A stretch of 64,000 nt of DNA from Nocardioides jiangsuensis (GTDB lineage: Bacteria; Actinomycetota; Actinomycetes; Propionibacteriales; Nocardioidaceae): NCBI RefSeq assembly GCF_019679455.1, contig NZ_JAIEZQ010000001.1, positions 372,001 through 436,000 on the forward strand, in the 5' to 3' direction. The position numbers and the translations under genes are program-made. Positions 1 through 8,566 of the stretch are shown in pieces (positions within the stretch are counted from its first letter, which is position 1; each line of letters opens with the position of its first letter). Under the pieces are notes generated by a model. The model saw only the letters and a list, made by a program, of their open reading frames with translations, was not told the DNA's origin and ran no database searches.

Positions 1-7
1 GGAGTCC

Positions 8-1093
8 GTGACGAACACCCGGGCGGTCCGGCTGGGGGCGTTCATCGCCGTGGCGTGGCTGCTGCTGCTCTCCGTGGTCGACGTCCTCGTACCGCCCGAC
101 ATCTCGCCCGACCCGCTGTTCGCGCTCGCTGCGCTGGTGGCTGCCGCGGTGCTGTCGCCGCGCGCCACCGCTGGGTTTGCGGCCGCTGCGGTCGTGCTCG
201 TGGTGCTGTCGGGTCTGTACAACGAGGCTTGGGACACCGCGCAGCAGTGGGTGCGGCTGCTCGACGTGGTCCTGGTGGGAGCGGCCGCCGTGGTGATCGC
301 CGAGGTCCGGGTCCGCCGGGAGCGTCGCTTCGGGCACGTGGCCACCATCGCGGAGGTGGCCCAGCGTGCCGTTCTGCCCACCCTGCCGGCCGCGGCCGCC
401 GACGTGCGGGTGACCGCGCGCTACCAGAGCGCGGTTGAGGACGCCGTCGTGGGTGGGGACCTCTACGACTGCTCGCTCGCCGGGGCCCGCGTCCGGTTCC
501 TGGTCGGTGACGTGCGCGGCAAGGGGCTCGCGGCCGTCGAGCAGGCGGCTCGCGTGATCCGCGCGTTCCGCCAGGCGGCGGCCACCGCGACGTCGCTGCC
601 CGATGTCGCCAGCGATGTGGACGCCTACCTGACGCCGTTCATGGGTGACGAGGACTTCGCCACCGCGCTGATGGTTGATGCTTCCCATCGCGGCCGAGTC
701 GACCTCCTGTCGTGCGGTCACCCACCCCCCATGCTCATCCGTCCCGACGGGACCGCCGAACTGCTGACCGTGCCGCCCGGGTTGCCGCTGGGGCTGGGTG
801 CCGGAGACGAGTCGGTCACGCTGTCGTGGGAGGCCGGCGACCGACTGCTGCTGTACACCGATGGCCTCAGTGAGGCGCGCGACGAGCAGGGTCGGTTCCT
901 CCCGCTACTCGAACTGGCCCCCACCCTTGCAGCGGCGCAGCCCGATGTCGCGCTCGATGGCGTCCTTGAGCGGGTCCGGCGTCACATTGCGGGCGGTCGG
1001 CTCAGCGACGACCTCGCCATCGTGCTGCTGGAGAACACGGCCGGGCGTCTCACCGGGGGGGCAACTCACGCGAGTGGTGAGACCGAGTGGTGA
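8..1093 (+). CDS. Membrane-anchored PP2C/SpoIIE-type serine phosphatase
   Basis: A 361-residue protein with three hydrophobic segments (about residues 8-28, 36-70 and 82-100) followed by a cytosolic SpoIIE/PP2C phosphatase domain from about residue 130. Metal-binding and catalytic motifs are visible: GGDLYD (149-154), GDVRGKG (167-173), DGLSEARDEQG (285-295) and DDLAIV (334-339). The family dephosphorylates phosphoserine proteins, often anti-sigma-factor antagonists. No anti-sigma or STAS partner is visible here, so the target is unknown. The GTG start has GGAG at positions 1-4, only 3 nt away, which is short; the frame is open to the window edge, so the true start could lie upstream. A hairpin follows the stop codon. 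Confidence 0.88.
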   Translation: MTNTRAVRLGAFIAVAWLLLLSVVDVLVPPDISPDPLFALAALVAAAVLSPRATAGFAAAAVVLVVLSGLYNEAWDTAQQWVRLLDVVLVGAAAVVIAEVRVRRERRFGHVATIAEVAQRAVLPTLPAAAADVRVTARYQSAVEDAVVGGDLYDCSLAGARVRFLVGDVRGKGLAAVEQAARVIRAFRQAAATATSLPDVASDVDAYLTPFMGDEDFATALMVDASHRGRVDLLSCGHPPPMLIRPDGTAELLTVPPGLPLGLGAGDESVTLSWEAGDRLLLYTDGLSEARDEQGRFLPLLELAPTLAAAQPDVALDGVLERVRRHIAGGRLSDDLAIVLLENTAGRLTGGATHASGETEW

Positions 1094-1107
1094 GAGATGG
1101 TCGCGCC

Positions 1108-1140
1108 AGTGGTGGAGAACGGTCGCCACGAGCCACCACT
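1108..1140 (+). terminator. Candidate terminator hairpin after the phosphatase gene
   Basis: Perfect 8-bp arms AGTGGTGG (1108-1115) and CCACCACT (1133-1140) with a 17-nt loop, starting 15 nt after the stop codon. There is no U-tract, as is usual in high-GC actinobacteria. The following 190 nt up to the convergent glycosylase gene hold no gene that I can see. Confidence 0.4.
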
Positions 1141-1330
1141 CGCGCGCGAGCGGCTCTACCTAAAGATCCCGGTCCATGAGGTGCCAATGCCGAAGGACTC
1201 AAGCGCCAGGCCGGGACGTCCGCACATCGGCAGATCCGGTAAACGCGCGTGCCTAGCGCGCGGCCGCCAATAGGGACACACCCAGTGAGCGCGGACGGTA
1301 CGGCGGTGGGGCCGCCGTCGCGCGCTGCCC

Positions 1331-2317
1331 TCAGGGGCGCCGGCGCGGGTACGGCCGCCGGGTGACCGTGGCGGGGAGGTGCCGCCGGGGGGCCATCCGG
1401 GCACCCCGCCGCGGGCGGCCCAGCCCCGCGAGCTCGACGAGCCGCTGCACCCGGTGCCGGTGCGGGCGGTAGGGCTCGAGCAGCTCGGCCATCCCGTCGT
1501 CGTCGACCTCCTCGCCGGTCAGGGCCCAGCCGACGTTCTTGGCGATGTGGTAGTCGCCGAAGCTCACCGCGTCTGCGTCGCCGTGCGCCCGGAAACGCAC
1601 CTCCGCCGACGTCCACACGCCGATCCCGGGGACCGACCGGAGCCGCCGGTCCACCTCGTCGCCGTCGAGACCAACGGTCCGCTCGAGCGCGGCGGCGACC
1701 TGCGCCGCCCGGAGGATGGTCCGGGAGCGGGCCGGGTCGACGTGCAGCTTGAGCCACTCCCACGACGGGATTAGCCGAACCTGCTCGGGTGACGGCTGGA
1801 CCCACAGCCCGCGCTCCGCGCCGGGGCCGGGTGCCTGCTCGCCGAACCGGTAGACCATCATCCGGAAGCCCGCGAAGGCCTCCTGGCCGGTCACCTTCTG
1901 CTCGATCACCGCCGGCACCAGCGACTCCATCACCAGTCCGCTCCGGCCGAGCCGCCAGTGCGGGTGGCGGCGGTGCGCCTCCGCGATCACCCGGTGGCGC
2001 GGCTCGAAGCCGCTCGGGTCGTCCCCGGCGCCGAGCATCGCCGGGAGCTCGTCGAGCACCCAGGCGGCGCCGGGACCCCACGCGGTGGCGTGCACCTCAC
2101 CGTCGTACGGGCGGGTGCCGACCCGCAGCGTGGTGACGCCTTCGGGGGTGCGCAGGCCCCGCCAGATCGTGCCGTCGGGGTCGGTGCGGAAGGTGGGGTC
2201 GCCCGCGCCGCGCCGGCCCGGCCGCAGCACCACGTCGACCGGGCACGGCCAGGACGGCCGCCAGGTGCGCTCCAGCGGAGCGGACACGGCGGCGGGGTCG
2301 GGGGCTGCTTCGGACAT
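1331..2317 (-). CDS. AlkA-like DNA-3-methyladenine glycosylase (HhH-GPD family)
   Basis: A 328-residue HhH-GPD superfamily protein. A conserved helix segment with IEQKVTGQEA lies at 139-148, the helix-hairpin-helix VPGIGVWTSAEV at 229-240, and the candidate catalytic aspartate is D255 in SFGDYHIAKNV. Members excise alkylated bases in base-excision repair. The start MSEAAPD was chosen because a TAGCCT -10 box lies 8 nt upstream on the coding strand, implying a leaderless mRNA; longer extensions upstream have no ribosome site. The gene is divergent from a DNA ligase gene, so two repair genes share a 120-bp promoter region. The last 25 residues are Arg/Pro-rich and probably not part of the fold. 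Confidence 0.85.
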   Translation of the reverse strand: MSEAAPDPAAVSAPLERTWRPSWPCPVDVVLRPGRRGAGDPTFRTDPDGTIWRGLRTPEGVTTLRVGTRPYDGEVHATAWGPGAAWVLDELPAMLGAGDDPSGFEPRHRVIAEAHRRHPHWRLGRSGLVMESLVPAVIEQKVTGQEAFAGFRMMVYRFGEQAPGPGAERGLWVQPSPEQVRLIPSWEWLKLHVDPARSRTILRAAQVAAALERTVGLDGDEVDRRLRSVPGIGVWTSAEVRFRAHGDADAVSFGDYHIAKNVGWALTGEEVDDDGMAELLEPYRPHRHRVQRLVELAGLGRPRRGARMAPRRHLPATVTRRPYPRRRP

Positions 2318-2325
2318 CGCGGCCA

Positions 2326-2331
2326 AGGCTA
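2326..2331 (-). promoter_or_regulatory. -10 box TAGCCT of the AlkA-like gene
   Basis: On the minus strand TAGCCT ends 8 nt before the ATG, the spacing expected for a leaderless transcript. The identical hexamer recurs before at least five other genes in this window. Confidence 0.5.
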
Positions 2332-2437
2332 GCCCCGGCCACGGACGGACCTCCCGGCAGGAAGTCGCACGATCCCCGGCACACACCCGCGCACCTGGAC
2401 GTGCGGGACTGTCGGTCCGGGGGGACAGAATGGCGGC

Positions 2438-3973
2438 ATGCTGCTCCAGGACGTGGTCGAGGCGTCGCGCGCCGTGGGCGCCACCCGCTCCCGCAAGGCG
2501 AAGACGGAGGCGCTCGCCGCGGCACTGCGCGCGGCCGGGCCCGCCGAGGTCGAGACCGTGACCGCCTACCTGTCCGGGGTGCTCCGGCAGCGCCGCACCG
2601 GGCTCGGCTGGCGCAGCCTCACCGAGCTGCCGCCTCCGGCCGCGACCAGCACGCTGGGGGTCGAGGAGGTGCACGCCACCCTCGAGCAGGTCAGCGCGGT
2701 CGCCGGAGCGGGCTCGCGGCAGGCCCGCACGGACCTGGTCGACGGTCTGTTCGGGCGGGCCACCGCCGAGGAGCAGGAGTTCCTCCGCCGGCTCGTCACC
2801 GGCGAGCTCCGCCAGGGGGCGCTCGACGGGCTGATGCTGGAGGCGATCGCCGCCGCGGCCGACGTGTCCCCGGCCGCGGTGCGCCGGGCGTCGATGCTGT
2901 GCGGGGCCACCGTCCCGGTCGCGGTGGCCGCGCTCACCGGCGGCGAGCAGGAGCTCGCCGGCTTCTCGCTCGAGGTGGGGCGACCGCTGCGGCCGATGCT
3001 GGCCTCCAGCGCCCCCGACCTGCCCGCCGCGGTCGAGAAGGTCGGGCCGGGCGTCGAGCTCGCGGTCGACTGCAAGCTCGACGGGATCCGGATGCAGGTG
3101 CACAAGCACGACGGCGGCGTCCGGGTCTACACCCGCACCCTCGACGACATCACCGACCGGCTGCCCGAGGTGGTCGAGGCCGTGGCCGCGCTCCCCGCCC
3201 GCACGCTGGTGCTCGACGGCGAGGCCATCGCACTCGACGCCGGGGGCCGGCCGCGCCCGTTCCAGGAGACTGCGGCGCGCACCGCGAGCAAGCTCGACGT
3301 GGCGACGCTGCGGACCCGGGTGCCGCTGACGTCGTACTTCTTCGACCTGCTGCACGTCGACGGCGAGGACCTGCTCGACCGGCCCGCCCGCGACCGGTTC
3401 ACCGCGCTGGCCGACGCGCTCCCGGCCGACCTCGTGGTGCCGCGTCTGGTCACCGCCGACGCGCAGGAGGCCGCGGACTACTTCGCGAGCACGGTCGCCT
3501 CCGGCCACGAGGGCGTGGTCGTCAAGGGGCTCGACGCGGCGTACGACGCCGGCCGGCGCGGGGCCTCGTGGGTGAAGGTCAAGCCGCGGCACACGCTCGA
3601 CCTCGTGGTGCTGGCGGTCGAGTGGGGCAGCGGGCGGCGCAGCGGGCTGCTGTCCAACATCCATCTCGGCGCCCGCGACGAGGACGGCGGCTTCGTGATG
3701 CTCGGCAAGACCTTCAAGGGGATGACCGACGAGATGCTCGCCTGGCAGACCGAGCGGTTCCTCGAGCTCGAGACCTCGCGGACGTCGTACGTCGTCCACG
3801 TCCGGCCCGAGCAGGTGGTGGAGGTGGCCTTCGACGGCATCCAGACCTCCAGCCGCTACCCGGCTGGGATGGCCCTGCGCTTCGCCCGTGTCCTGCGCTA
3901 CCGCGACGACAAGCCCGCGGCGGAGGCGGACACGATCACCACGGTCCGGTCCCTGCACACTGGGGAGGCGTGA
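2438..3973 (+). CDS. ligB: ATP-dependent DNA ligase (LigB type)
   Basis: A 511-residue ligase matching mycobacterial LigB in length and N-terminal character. An N-terminal DNA-binding domain (about 1-180) is followed by the adenylation domain with the nucleotidyl-lysine motif CKLDG (K213) and motif V region GVVVKGLDAAYD with WVKVKP, then an OB-fold C-terminus. It would seal nicks using ATP in addition to the essential NAD-dependent LigA (not in this window). The ATG is preceded by CAGAAT about 6 nt upstream and no strong ribosome site, so a leaderless mRNA is likely. Next to the AlkA-like gene it suggests a base-excision-repair context. The pairing with LigB rather than LigC/LigD rests on length and motifs only. 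Confidence 0.9.
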   Translation: MLLQDVVEASRAVGATRSRKAKTEALAAALRAAGPAEVETVTAYLSGVLRQRRTGLGWRSLTELPPPAATSTLGVEEVHATLEQVSAVAGAGSRQARTDLVDGLFGRATAEEQEFLRRLVTGELRQGALDGLMLEAIAAAADVSPAAVRRASMLCGATVPVAVAALTGGEQELAGFSLEVGRPLRPMLASSAPDLPAAVEKVGPGVELAVDCKLDGIRMQVHKHDGGVRVYTRTLDDITDRLPEVVEAVAALPARTLVLDGEAIALDAGGRPRPFQETAARTASKLDVATLRTRVPLTSYFFDLLHVDGEDLLDRPARDRFTALADALPADLVVPRLVTADAQEAADYFASTVASGHEGVVVKGLDAAYDAGRRGASWVKVKPRHTLDLVVLAVEWGSGRRSGLLSNIHLGARDEDGGFVMLGKTFKGMTDEMLAWQTERFLELETSRTSYVVHVRPEQVVEVAFDGIQTSSRYPAGMALRFARVLRYRDDKPAAEADTITTVRSLHTGEA

Positions 3974-4019
3974 CCCGCCGGGCGTGTACGACGCGTGCAA
4001 CTCTCCGTTCCACGCGGCA

Positions 4020-4025
4020 TAGCAT
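4020..4025 (+). promoter_or_regulatory. -10 box TAGCAT of the TetR gene
   Basis: TAGCAT ends 6 nt before the ATG, with only GGGGGC between them, so transcription would begin at the start codon. Confidence 0.45.
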
Positions 4026-4031
4026 GGGGGC

Positions 4032-4727
4032 ATGAGCCCCGTGACCAGCGAGAAGACCGACGGCCGTCGGTCCGCAGCGGCGGTGCGCCGCCGGCTGCGC
4101 GAGAAGGAGATCCTCGACGCCACCCGCGCGCTCTTCGACGCGCGCGGCGTCCGCGACGCCCAGATCGAGGACATCGCCCGGTCGGTCGGGATCAACCGCG
4201 CGATCATCTACCGGCACTTCTCCGGCAAGGAGGAGCTGTTCGCGCTGACCCTGGTCGGCTACCTCGACGAGCTCGAGAGCCGGCTCGCCGCCGCCGACGA
4301 CACGAGCGCCTCCCCCACCGCACGGCTGCGCGGCATCACCGGGGCGTTCATCGACTACGGCATCGAGTTCCCCGCCTTCGTGGACTGCGCCCAGACCCTG
4401 ATGCGGCGCCCGGGACCGGAGCTGCTCGAAGAGGTCAGCGAGGGGGCGGTGTACCGGCTCGGCCGCGGGATCGCGAGCTGCCTCGCGCACGTGGCCGAGG
4501 TGCTGCAGGCCGGCGTGGACGAGGGGACCTTCCACACCCCCGACGTGCACCTGCTCGCGAACGCGCTGTACGCGATGGGGCTCGGCGGCATGCAGCTGGC
4601 CCGGGTCGGGATGCTCGTCAAGGAGGCCGCGCCGGGAGTACCCACGGTGGCGCCGCTCTCCCCCGAGCAGCTGCGCGAGCACATGGTGGCGACCAGCATC
4701 GCGATGGCCGTCGGCCCTCCGGCCTGA
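4032..4727 (+). CDS. TetR-family transcriptional regulator
   Basis: A 231-residue protein with an N-terminal TetR helix-turn-helix (about residues 33-78) containing QIEDIARSVGINRAIIYRHF, the classic recognition helix ending in Y-RHF. The C-terminal ligand domain is of ordinary length. It lies convergent to a thiolase gene whose divergent partner region carries a palindrome (6165-6182), making that region a plausible target. Mycobacterium also has a TetR gene (Rv0238) beside its fadA2/fabG4/htdX genes, which supports a lipid-related role by inference. The effector is unknown. Confidence 0.88.
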   Translation: MSPVTSEKTDGRRSAAAVRRRLREKEILDATRALFDARGVRDAQIEDIARSVGINRAIIYRHFSGKEELFALTLVGYLDELESRLAAADDTSASPTARLRGITGAFIDYGIEFPAFVDCAQTLMRRPGPELLEEVSEGAVYRLGRGIASCLAHVAEVLQAGVDEGTFHTPDVHLLANALYAMGLGGMQLARVGMLVKEAAPGVPTVAPLSPEQLREHMVATSIAMAVGPPA

Positions 4728-4729
4728 CG

Positions 4730-4755
4730 CCGACCCGCCGGGATGCGGCGGTCGG
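4730..4755. terminator. Bidirectional terminator hairpin
   Basis: Arms CCGACCCGCC (4730-4739) and GGCGGTCGG (4747-4755) pair with one bulged C and a 7-nt loop. It fills the 29-bp gap between the convergent TetR and thiolase stop codons. Confidence 0.6.
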
Positions 4756-4756
4756 G

Positions 4757-6037
4757 TTACTTCTCGAGGATCGCGGTGACGCCCTGGCCGCCGGCAGCGC
4801 AGATCGAGATCACGCCGCGGCCCGAGCCCTTCTCGTCGAGCAGCTTGGCCAGCGTCGCCACGATCCGCCCGCCGGTCGCCGCGAACGGGTGCCCCGCGGC
4901 CAGCGACGACCCCGCCACGTTCAGCTTCTCGCGGTCGATCGACCCCAGCGGCGCGTCGAGCCCGAGCCGCTCCTTGCAGAAGATCGGGTCCTCCCACGCC
5001 TTGAGGGTGGCCAGCACCTGCGAGGCGAACGCCTCGTGGATCTCGTAGAAGTCGAAGTCCTGCAGGGAGAGCCCGGCGCGGTCGAGCATCCGCGGCATGG
5101 CGTAGGCCGGCGCCATCAGCAGCCCCTCACCACCGTGCACGTAGTCCACCGCCGCGGTCTCGGCGACGGTGAGGTAGGCCAGCACGTTCCAGCCCTGCTC
5201 CGCGGCGTACTCCTCCGACGCGAGCAGCACGGCCGAGGCGCCGTCCGTCAGCGGCGTGGAGTTCGCGGCGGTCATCGTGGCCGCCTCGCCCTTGCCGAAC
5301 ACCGGCCTGAGCGTCGCGAGCTTCTCCAGCGAGGAGTCCGCGCGCAGGTTCTGGTCGCGCTCGAGACCGTTGAACGGGGTGACCAGGTCGTCGAGGAAGC
5401 CCCGGTCGTACGCCGCCGCGAGGTTGTGGTGCGAGCGGACCGCGAGCTCGTCCTGCTCCTCCCGGCCGATGTCCCACTCCAGCGCGGTGAGCGCGGCGGA
5501 CTCCCCCATCGACAGACCGGTGCGCGGCTCCTTGTTCGCGGGGATCGACGGCGCGAGGTGGCCCGGGCGCACCTTGACGAGCGCGGCGAGCCGGGCCTGC
5601 AGGGTCTTGGCACGGTTCGCCTCGAGCAGGATCTTGCGGAGCTTCTCGTTCACCGCGATCGGGGCGTCGGAGGTGGTGTCGGTGCCGCCGGCGATGCCCA
5701 CCTCGATCTGCCCGAGGGCGATCTTGTTCGCCACCGTGACGGCCGCCTGGATGCCGGTGTCGCACGCCTGCTGGATGTCGTACGCCGGCGTCTCCGGGGC
5801 GAGCTTCGAGCCGAGCACCGACTCGCGCGTCAGGTTGAAGTCGCGGGAGTGCTTGAGGATGGCGCCGGCGACGACCTCGCCGAGCCGACGACCCTCGAGG
5901 CCGTAGCGGGCCACCAGCCCGTCGATCGCGGCGGTGAGCATGTCCTGGTTGGACGCGTTCGCGTAGACGGTGTTCGAGCGCGCGAACGGGATCCGGTTGC
6001 CGCCGATGATGGCGACCCGACGGGTGTTGGCCTGCAT
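4757..6037 (-). CDS. Acetyl-CoA C-acyltransferase (FadA2-type thiolase)
   Basis: A 426-residue thiolase. The nucleophilic cysteine is C92 in QQACDTG, followed by EIHEAFASQ, the GHPFAATGGR loop and the second active-site cysteine in ICAAGGQG near the C-terminus. It cleaves 3-ketoacyl-CoA or condenses acyl-CoAs. AGGAGC lies 7 nt before the ATG. It is divergent from a FabG4-HtdX gene pair, the arrangement of mycobacterial fadA2 (Rv0243) with fabG4-htdX (Rv0242c-Rv0241c), so the FadA2 assignment rests on synteny as well as motifs. The mycobacterial fadE5 neighbour is absent here. Confidence 0.92.
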   Translation of the reverse strand: MQANTRRVAIIGGNRIPFARSNTVYANASNQDMLTAAIDGLVARYGLEGRRLGEVVAGAILKHSRDFNLTRESVLGSKLAPETPAYDIQQACDTGIQAAVTVANKIALGQIEVGIAGGTDTTSDAPIAVNEKLRKILLEANRAKTLQARLAALVKVRPGHLAPSIPANKEPRTGLSMGESAALTALEWDIGREEQDELAVRSHHNLAAAYDRGFLDDLVTPFNGLERDQNLRADSSLEKLATLRPVFGKGEAATMTAANSTPLTDGASAVLLASEEYAAEQGWNVLAYLTVAETAAVDYVHGGEGLLMAPAYAMPRMLDRAGLSLQDFDFYEIHEAFASQVLATLKAWEDPIFCKERLGLDAPLGSIDREKLNVAGSSLAAGHPFAATGGRIVATLAKLLDEKGSGRGVISICAAGGQGVTAILEK

Positions 6038-6164
6038 GTCTCAGCTCCTGGTGATGTCCAGCGACGGGTGGACGGCGCACGGTCGGGCGAGCGGCGCCCG
6101 GCACGTGCGAGTCTTACCCGGCCATCCTTGCGCGGCCGCGCGCCGGAAGGGAACGTAGTGAGGG

Positions 6165-6182
6165 CCACATCACGAAATGTGG
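6165..6182. promoter_or_regulatory. Candidate operator palindrome between fadA2 and fabG4 genes
   Basis: A perfect inverted repeat CCACAT-N6-ATGTGG sits in the 230-bp divergent region. Its 6-bp arms and 18-bp span are typical of a dimeric repressor site such as a TetR protein. A regulator gene of that family is 1.4 kb away. Confidence 0.5.
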
Positions 6183-6189
6183 ACTCCGA

Positions 6190-6210
6190 GTTACACCCAT
6201 AGTTACATGT
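6190..6210. promoter_or_regulatory. GTTACA direct repeats and ACATGT palindrome
   Basis: GTTACA occurs at 6190-6195 and again at 6202-6207, spaced 12 bp (about one helical turn), and the second copy runs into the palindrome ACATGT (6205-6210). It lies about 60 bp before the fabG4-type ATG and is unusually AT-rich for this window, so it is probably part of a promoter or a regulator site. Confidence 0.35.
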
Positions 6211-6267
6211 GATCCGGAGCTCGAGGACCGGGCCCGCAGCTGCACCGACCTGGAGGAGACAGTCCGC

Positions 6268-7605
6268 ATGAGCGATAGGTACCAGTCCCTGATCCACACC
6301 CCCGTGGGCCAGCTGCTCGCCAAGAACCTCGGCCTGCCCAACCCGGTGACGCTGGACCGGTGGACCGAGGGCGCCCCCCTCGTCGACGGCACGGTCGTGG
6401 TCGGCGGCGACGGACGGCTCGGCACCGCCGTGGTCTCCGCGCTCGACGAGCTCGGCATCGCCTCGGTCACACACGCCGCCGAGGGCGAGCAGTACAAGGG
6501 CCTGGTGTTCGACGCCACCGGCATCGAGTCCTCGGCCGACCTGGTTGCCCTCCAACGCTTCTTCACCCCGCTCATGCGCAGCCTGCAGAGCTGCGCTCGC
6601 GTCGTGGTGCTCGGCACGCCGCCGGAGAGCACCAACTCCACCGCCGAGCGCGTCGCCCAGCGCGCCCTCGAGGGCTTCACCCGCTCCCTGGGCAAGGAGA
6701 TCGGCCGCGGCTCGACCGTCCAGCTGGTGTACGTCGCCCCGGCCGCCGACGCCGCCACCGCCTCCACCCTCGGCTTCCTGCTCTCCCCCAAGTCGGCCTA
6801 CGTCTCGGGTCAGGTCGTCCGGATCGGCGTCACCGGCGCCACCGCGGCCGAGCCGGTCGAGGACTGGACCCGGCCCCTCGCCGGCAAGGTCGCGCTCGTC
6901 ACGGGCGCCAGCCGCGGCATCGGCGAGCAGATCGCCCGGGTGCTGCACCGCGACGGCGCGACGGTCCTCGGCGTCGACGTACCCCAGGCCGCCAGCGAGC
7001 TCCAGGCGCTGATGAGCGAGCTCGACGGTGACCACCTCACCCTCGACATCACCACCAAGGACGCGCCGCAGCGGATCGCGCGCCATGTCGAGGAGAAGCA
7101 CGGCGGGGTCGACGTGGTCGTGCACAACGCCGGCATCACCCGCGACAAGAAGCTGGCGAACATGCCGGAGGACCGCTGGAGCTCCACGATCGCGGTGAAC
7201 CTGACCGCGCCGGAGCTGATCACCGCCGAGCTGCTGAAGCAGAAGCTGGTCAACGCCAACGGCAGGATCGTCGGCGTCGCGTCGATCGCGGGCATCGCCG
7301 GCAACCTGGGCCAGACCAACTACGCCGCGTCCAAGGCCGGCGTGATCGGCCTCGTCGACGCGCTCGCGGGCGAGCTGGACCGGGGGATCACGATCAACGC
7401 GGTCGCCCCGGGCTTCATCGAGACGAAGATGACCGCCGCGGTCCCGTTCATGACCCGCGAGGTCGGCCGCCGACTCAACGCCCTCTCGCAGGGCGGGCTG
7501 CCGGTCGACGTCGCCGAGACGATCGCCTGGTACGCCAGCCCCGCCTCCACCGCCGTCAACGGCAACGTGGTCCGGGTCTGCGGCCAGATGATGCTGGGGG
7601 CCTGA
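6268..7605 (+). CDS. High-molecular-weight 3-oxoacyl-ACP/CoA reductase (FabG4 type)
   Basis: A 445-residue two-domain SDR. The N-terminal 200 residues form the flavodoxin-like domain typical of HMwFabG; the C-terminal half is a classical SDR with TGASRGIG (212-219), NAG (287-289) and catalytic S339, Y352 and K356. Mycobacterial FabG4 (454 residues) is an NADH-dependent ketoacyl-CoA reductase with the same layout. GGAGGAG precedes the ATG at normal distance. The gene is followed 4 nt later by a MaoC-type dehydratase gene, so reduction and dehydration steps are encoded as one operon. Confidence 0.92.
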   Translation: MSDRYQSLIHTPVGQLLAKNLGLPNPVTLDRWTEGAPLVDGTVVVGGDGRLGTAVVSALDELGIASVTHAAEGEQYKGLVFDATGIESSADLVALQRFFTPLMRSLQSCARVVVLGTPPESTNSTAERVAQRALEGFTRSLGKEIGRGSTVQLVYVAPAADAATASTLGFLLSPKSAYVSGQVVRIGVTGATAAEPVEDWTRPLAGKVALVTGASRGIGEQIARVLHRDGATVLGVDVPQAASELQALMSELDGDHLTLDITTKDAPQRIARHVEEKHGGVDVVVHNAGITRDKKLANMPEDRWSSTIAVNLTAPELITAELLKQKLVNANGRIVGVASIAGIAGNLGQTNYAASKAGVIGLVDALAGELDRGITINAVAPGFIETKMTAAVPFMTREVGRRLNALSQGGLPVDVAETIAWYASPASTAVNGNVVRVCGQMMLGA

Positions 7606-7609
7606 GGCG

Positions 7610-8509
7610 ATGCCCGAGGCCACCACTCGCGAGGTCACCGGCGAGCCGAGGACCCTGCCGCTGCTGCTCAAGGCGGCGCTGCCGGTCCTGCCCGGGATCT
7701 CCCGGCTGCCCGGCGTCCGCAGGACCGGGTCCGCCCTGCCCCAGGTCACGCTGACCCGGCACGACGTCCCCGTCGACCGGGCCCACGTGGCGGCGTACGC
7801 CGAGGTCTGCGGCTTCGGGCTCAAGGAGACCCTCCCGGTCACCTACCCGCACCTGCTGGCGTTCCCGTTGCACATGGCGATCATGACCGACGCGCAGTTC
7901 CCGTACCCGGCGATCGGCACCGTGCACCTGGAGAACACGATCACCCAGCACCGGGCGATCTCGGCGGGCGAGCGGCTCCAGGTCTCCGCCCGTCCGGAGG
8001 GGCTGCGCGGGCACGCGAAGGGCACGCTCTTCGACCTCGTCACCGAGGTGCACTCCGGCGGCGAGCCGGTCTGGGAGGAGACCTCCACCTTCCTGCGCCG
8101 CGGACGGCCCGCCGAGGGCGCGGTCGACGAGGGGCTCGACCTCGAGACGGTGCCGTCGTCGGGGACGCAGTGGCGTCTCGGCGCCGACCTGGGCCGCCGG
8201 TACGCCGCGGTCTCCGGGGACCACAACCCGATCCACCTGTACGCCGTCACGGCGAAGGCGTTCGGGTTCCCCCGACAGATCGCGCACGGCATGTGGAGCA
8301 AGGCCCGCTGCCTCGCCGCGCTCGACGGTCGGTACCCCGACGCGGTGCGGGTCGACGTCGCGTTCAAGAAGCCGGTGCTGCTGCCGGGCACGGTCGCGTT
8401 CGGGTCGCGCGCGGTCTCGTCCGGGGACGCACGGGACTGGGCGTTCTCGCTGACCAGCCCGAAGGACGGCGCGCCCCACCTGCTGGGCCGCGCCACCGCG
8501 CTCCGTTAG
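7610..8509 (+). CDS. MaoC-family (R)-3-hydroxyacyl dehydratase (HtdX type)
   Basis: A 299-residue double hot-dog protein. The hydratase-2 motif is present in the second half: SGDHNPIH with D204 and H209, followed by GFPRQIAHGM. The family interconverts (R)-3-hydroxyacyl and trans-2-enoyl thioesters. Only 4 nt separate it from the reductase stop codon and a GAGG overlaps the junction, so the two are translated together. The length and context match mycobacterial HtdX (Rv0241c). The next gene is convergent, so the operon ends here. Confidence 0.9.
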   Translation: MPEATTREVTGEPRTLPLLLKAALPVLPGISRLPGVRRTGSALPQVTLTRHDVPVDRAHVAAYAEVCGFGLKETLPVTYPHLLAFPLHMAIMTDAQFPYPAIGTVHLENTITQHRAISAGERLQVSARPEGLRGHAKGTLFDLVTEVHSGGEPVWEETSTFLRRGRPAEGAVDEGLDLETVPSSGTQWRLGADLGRRYAAVSGDHNPIHLYAVTAKAFGFPRQIAHGMWSKARCLAALDGRYPDAVRVDVAFKKPVLLPGTVAFGSRAVSSGDARDWAFSLTSPKDGAPHLLGRATALR

Positions 8510-8566
8510 CGCACCGCCGCCGTCGGGACACGAATGGGCCGGCGACCGCAGTCAGGACGGGCCGGG

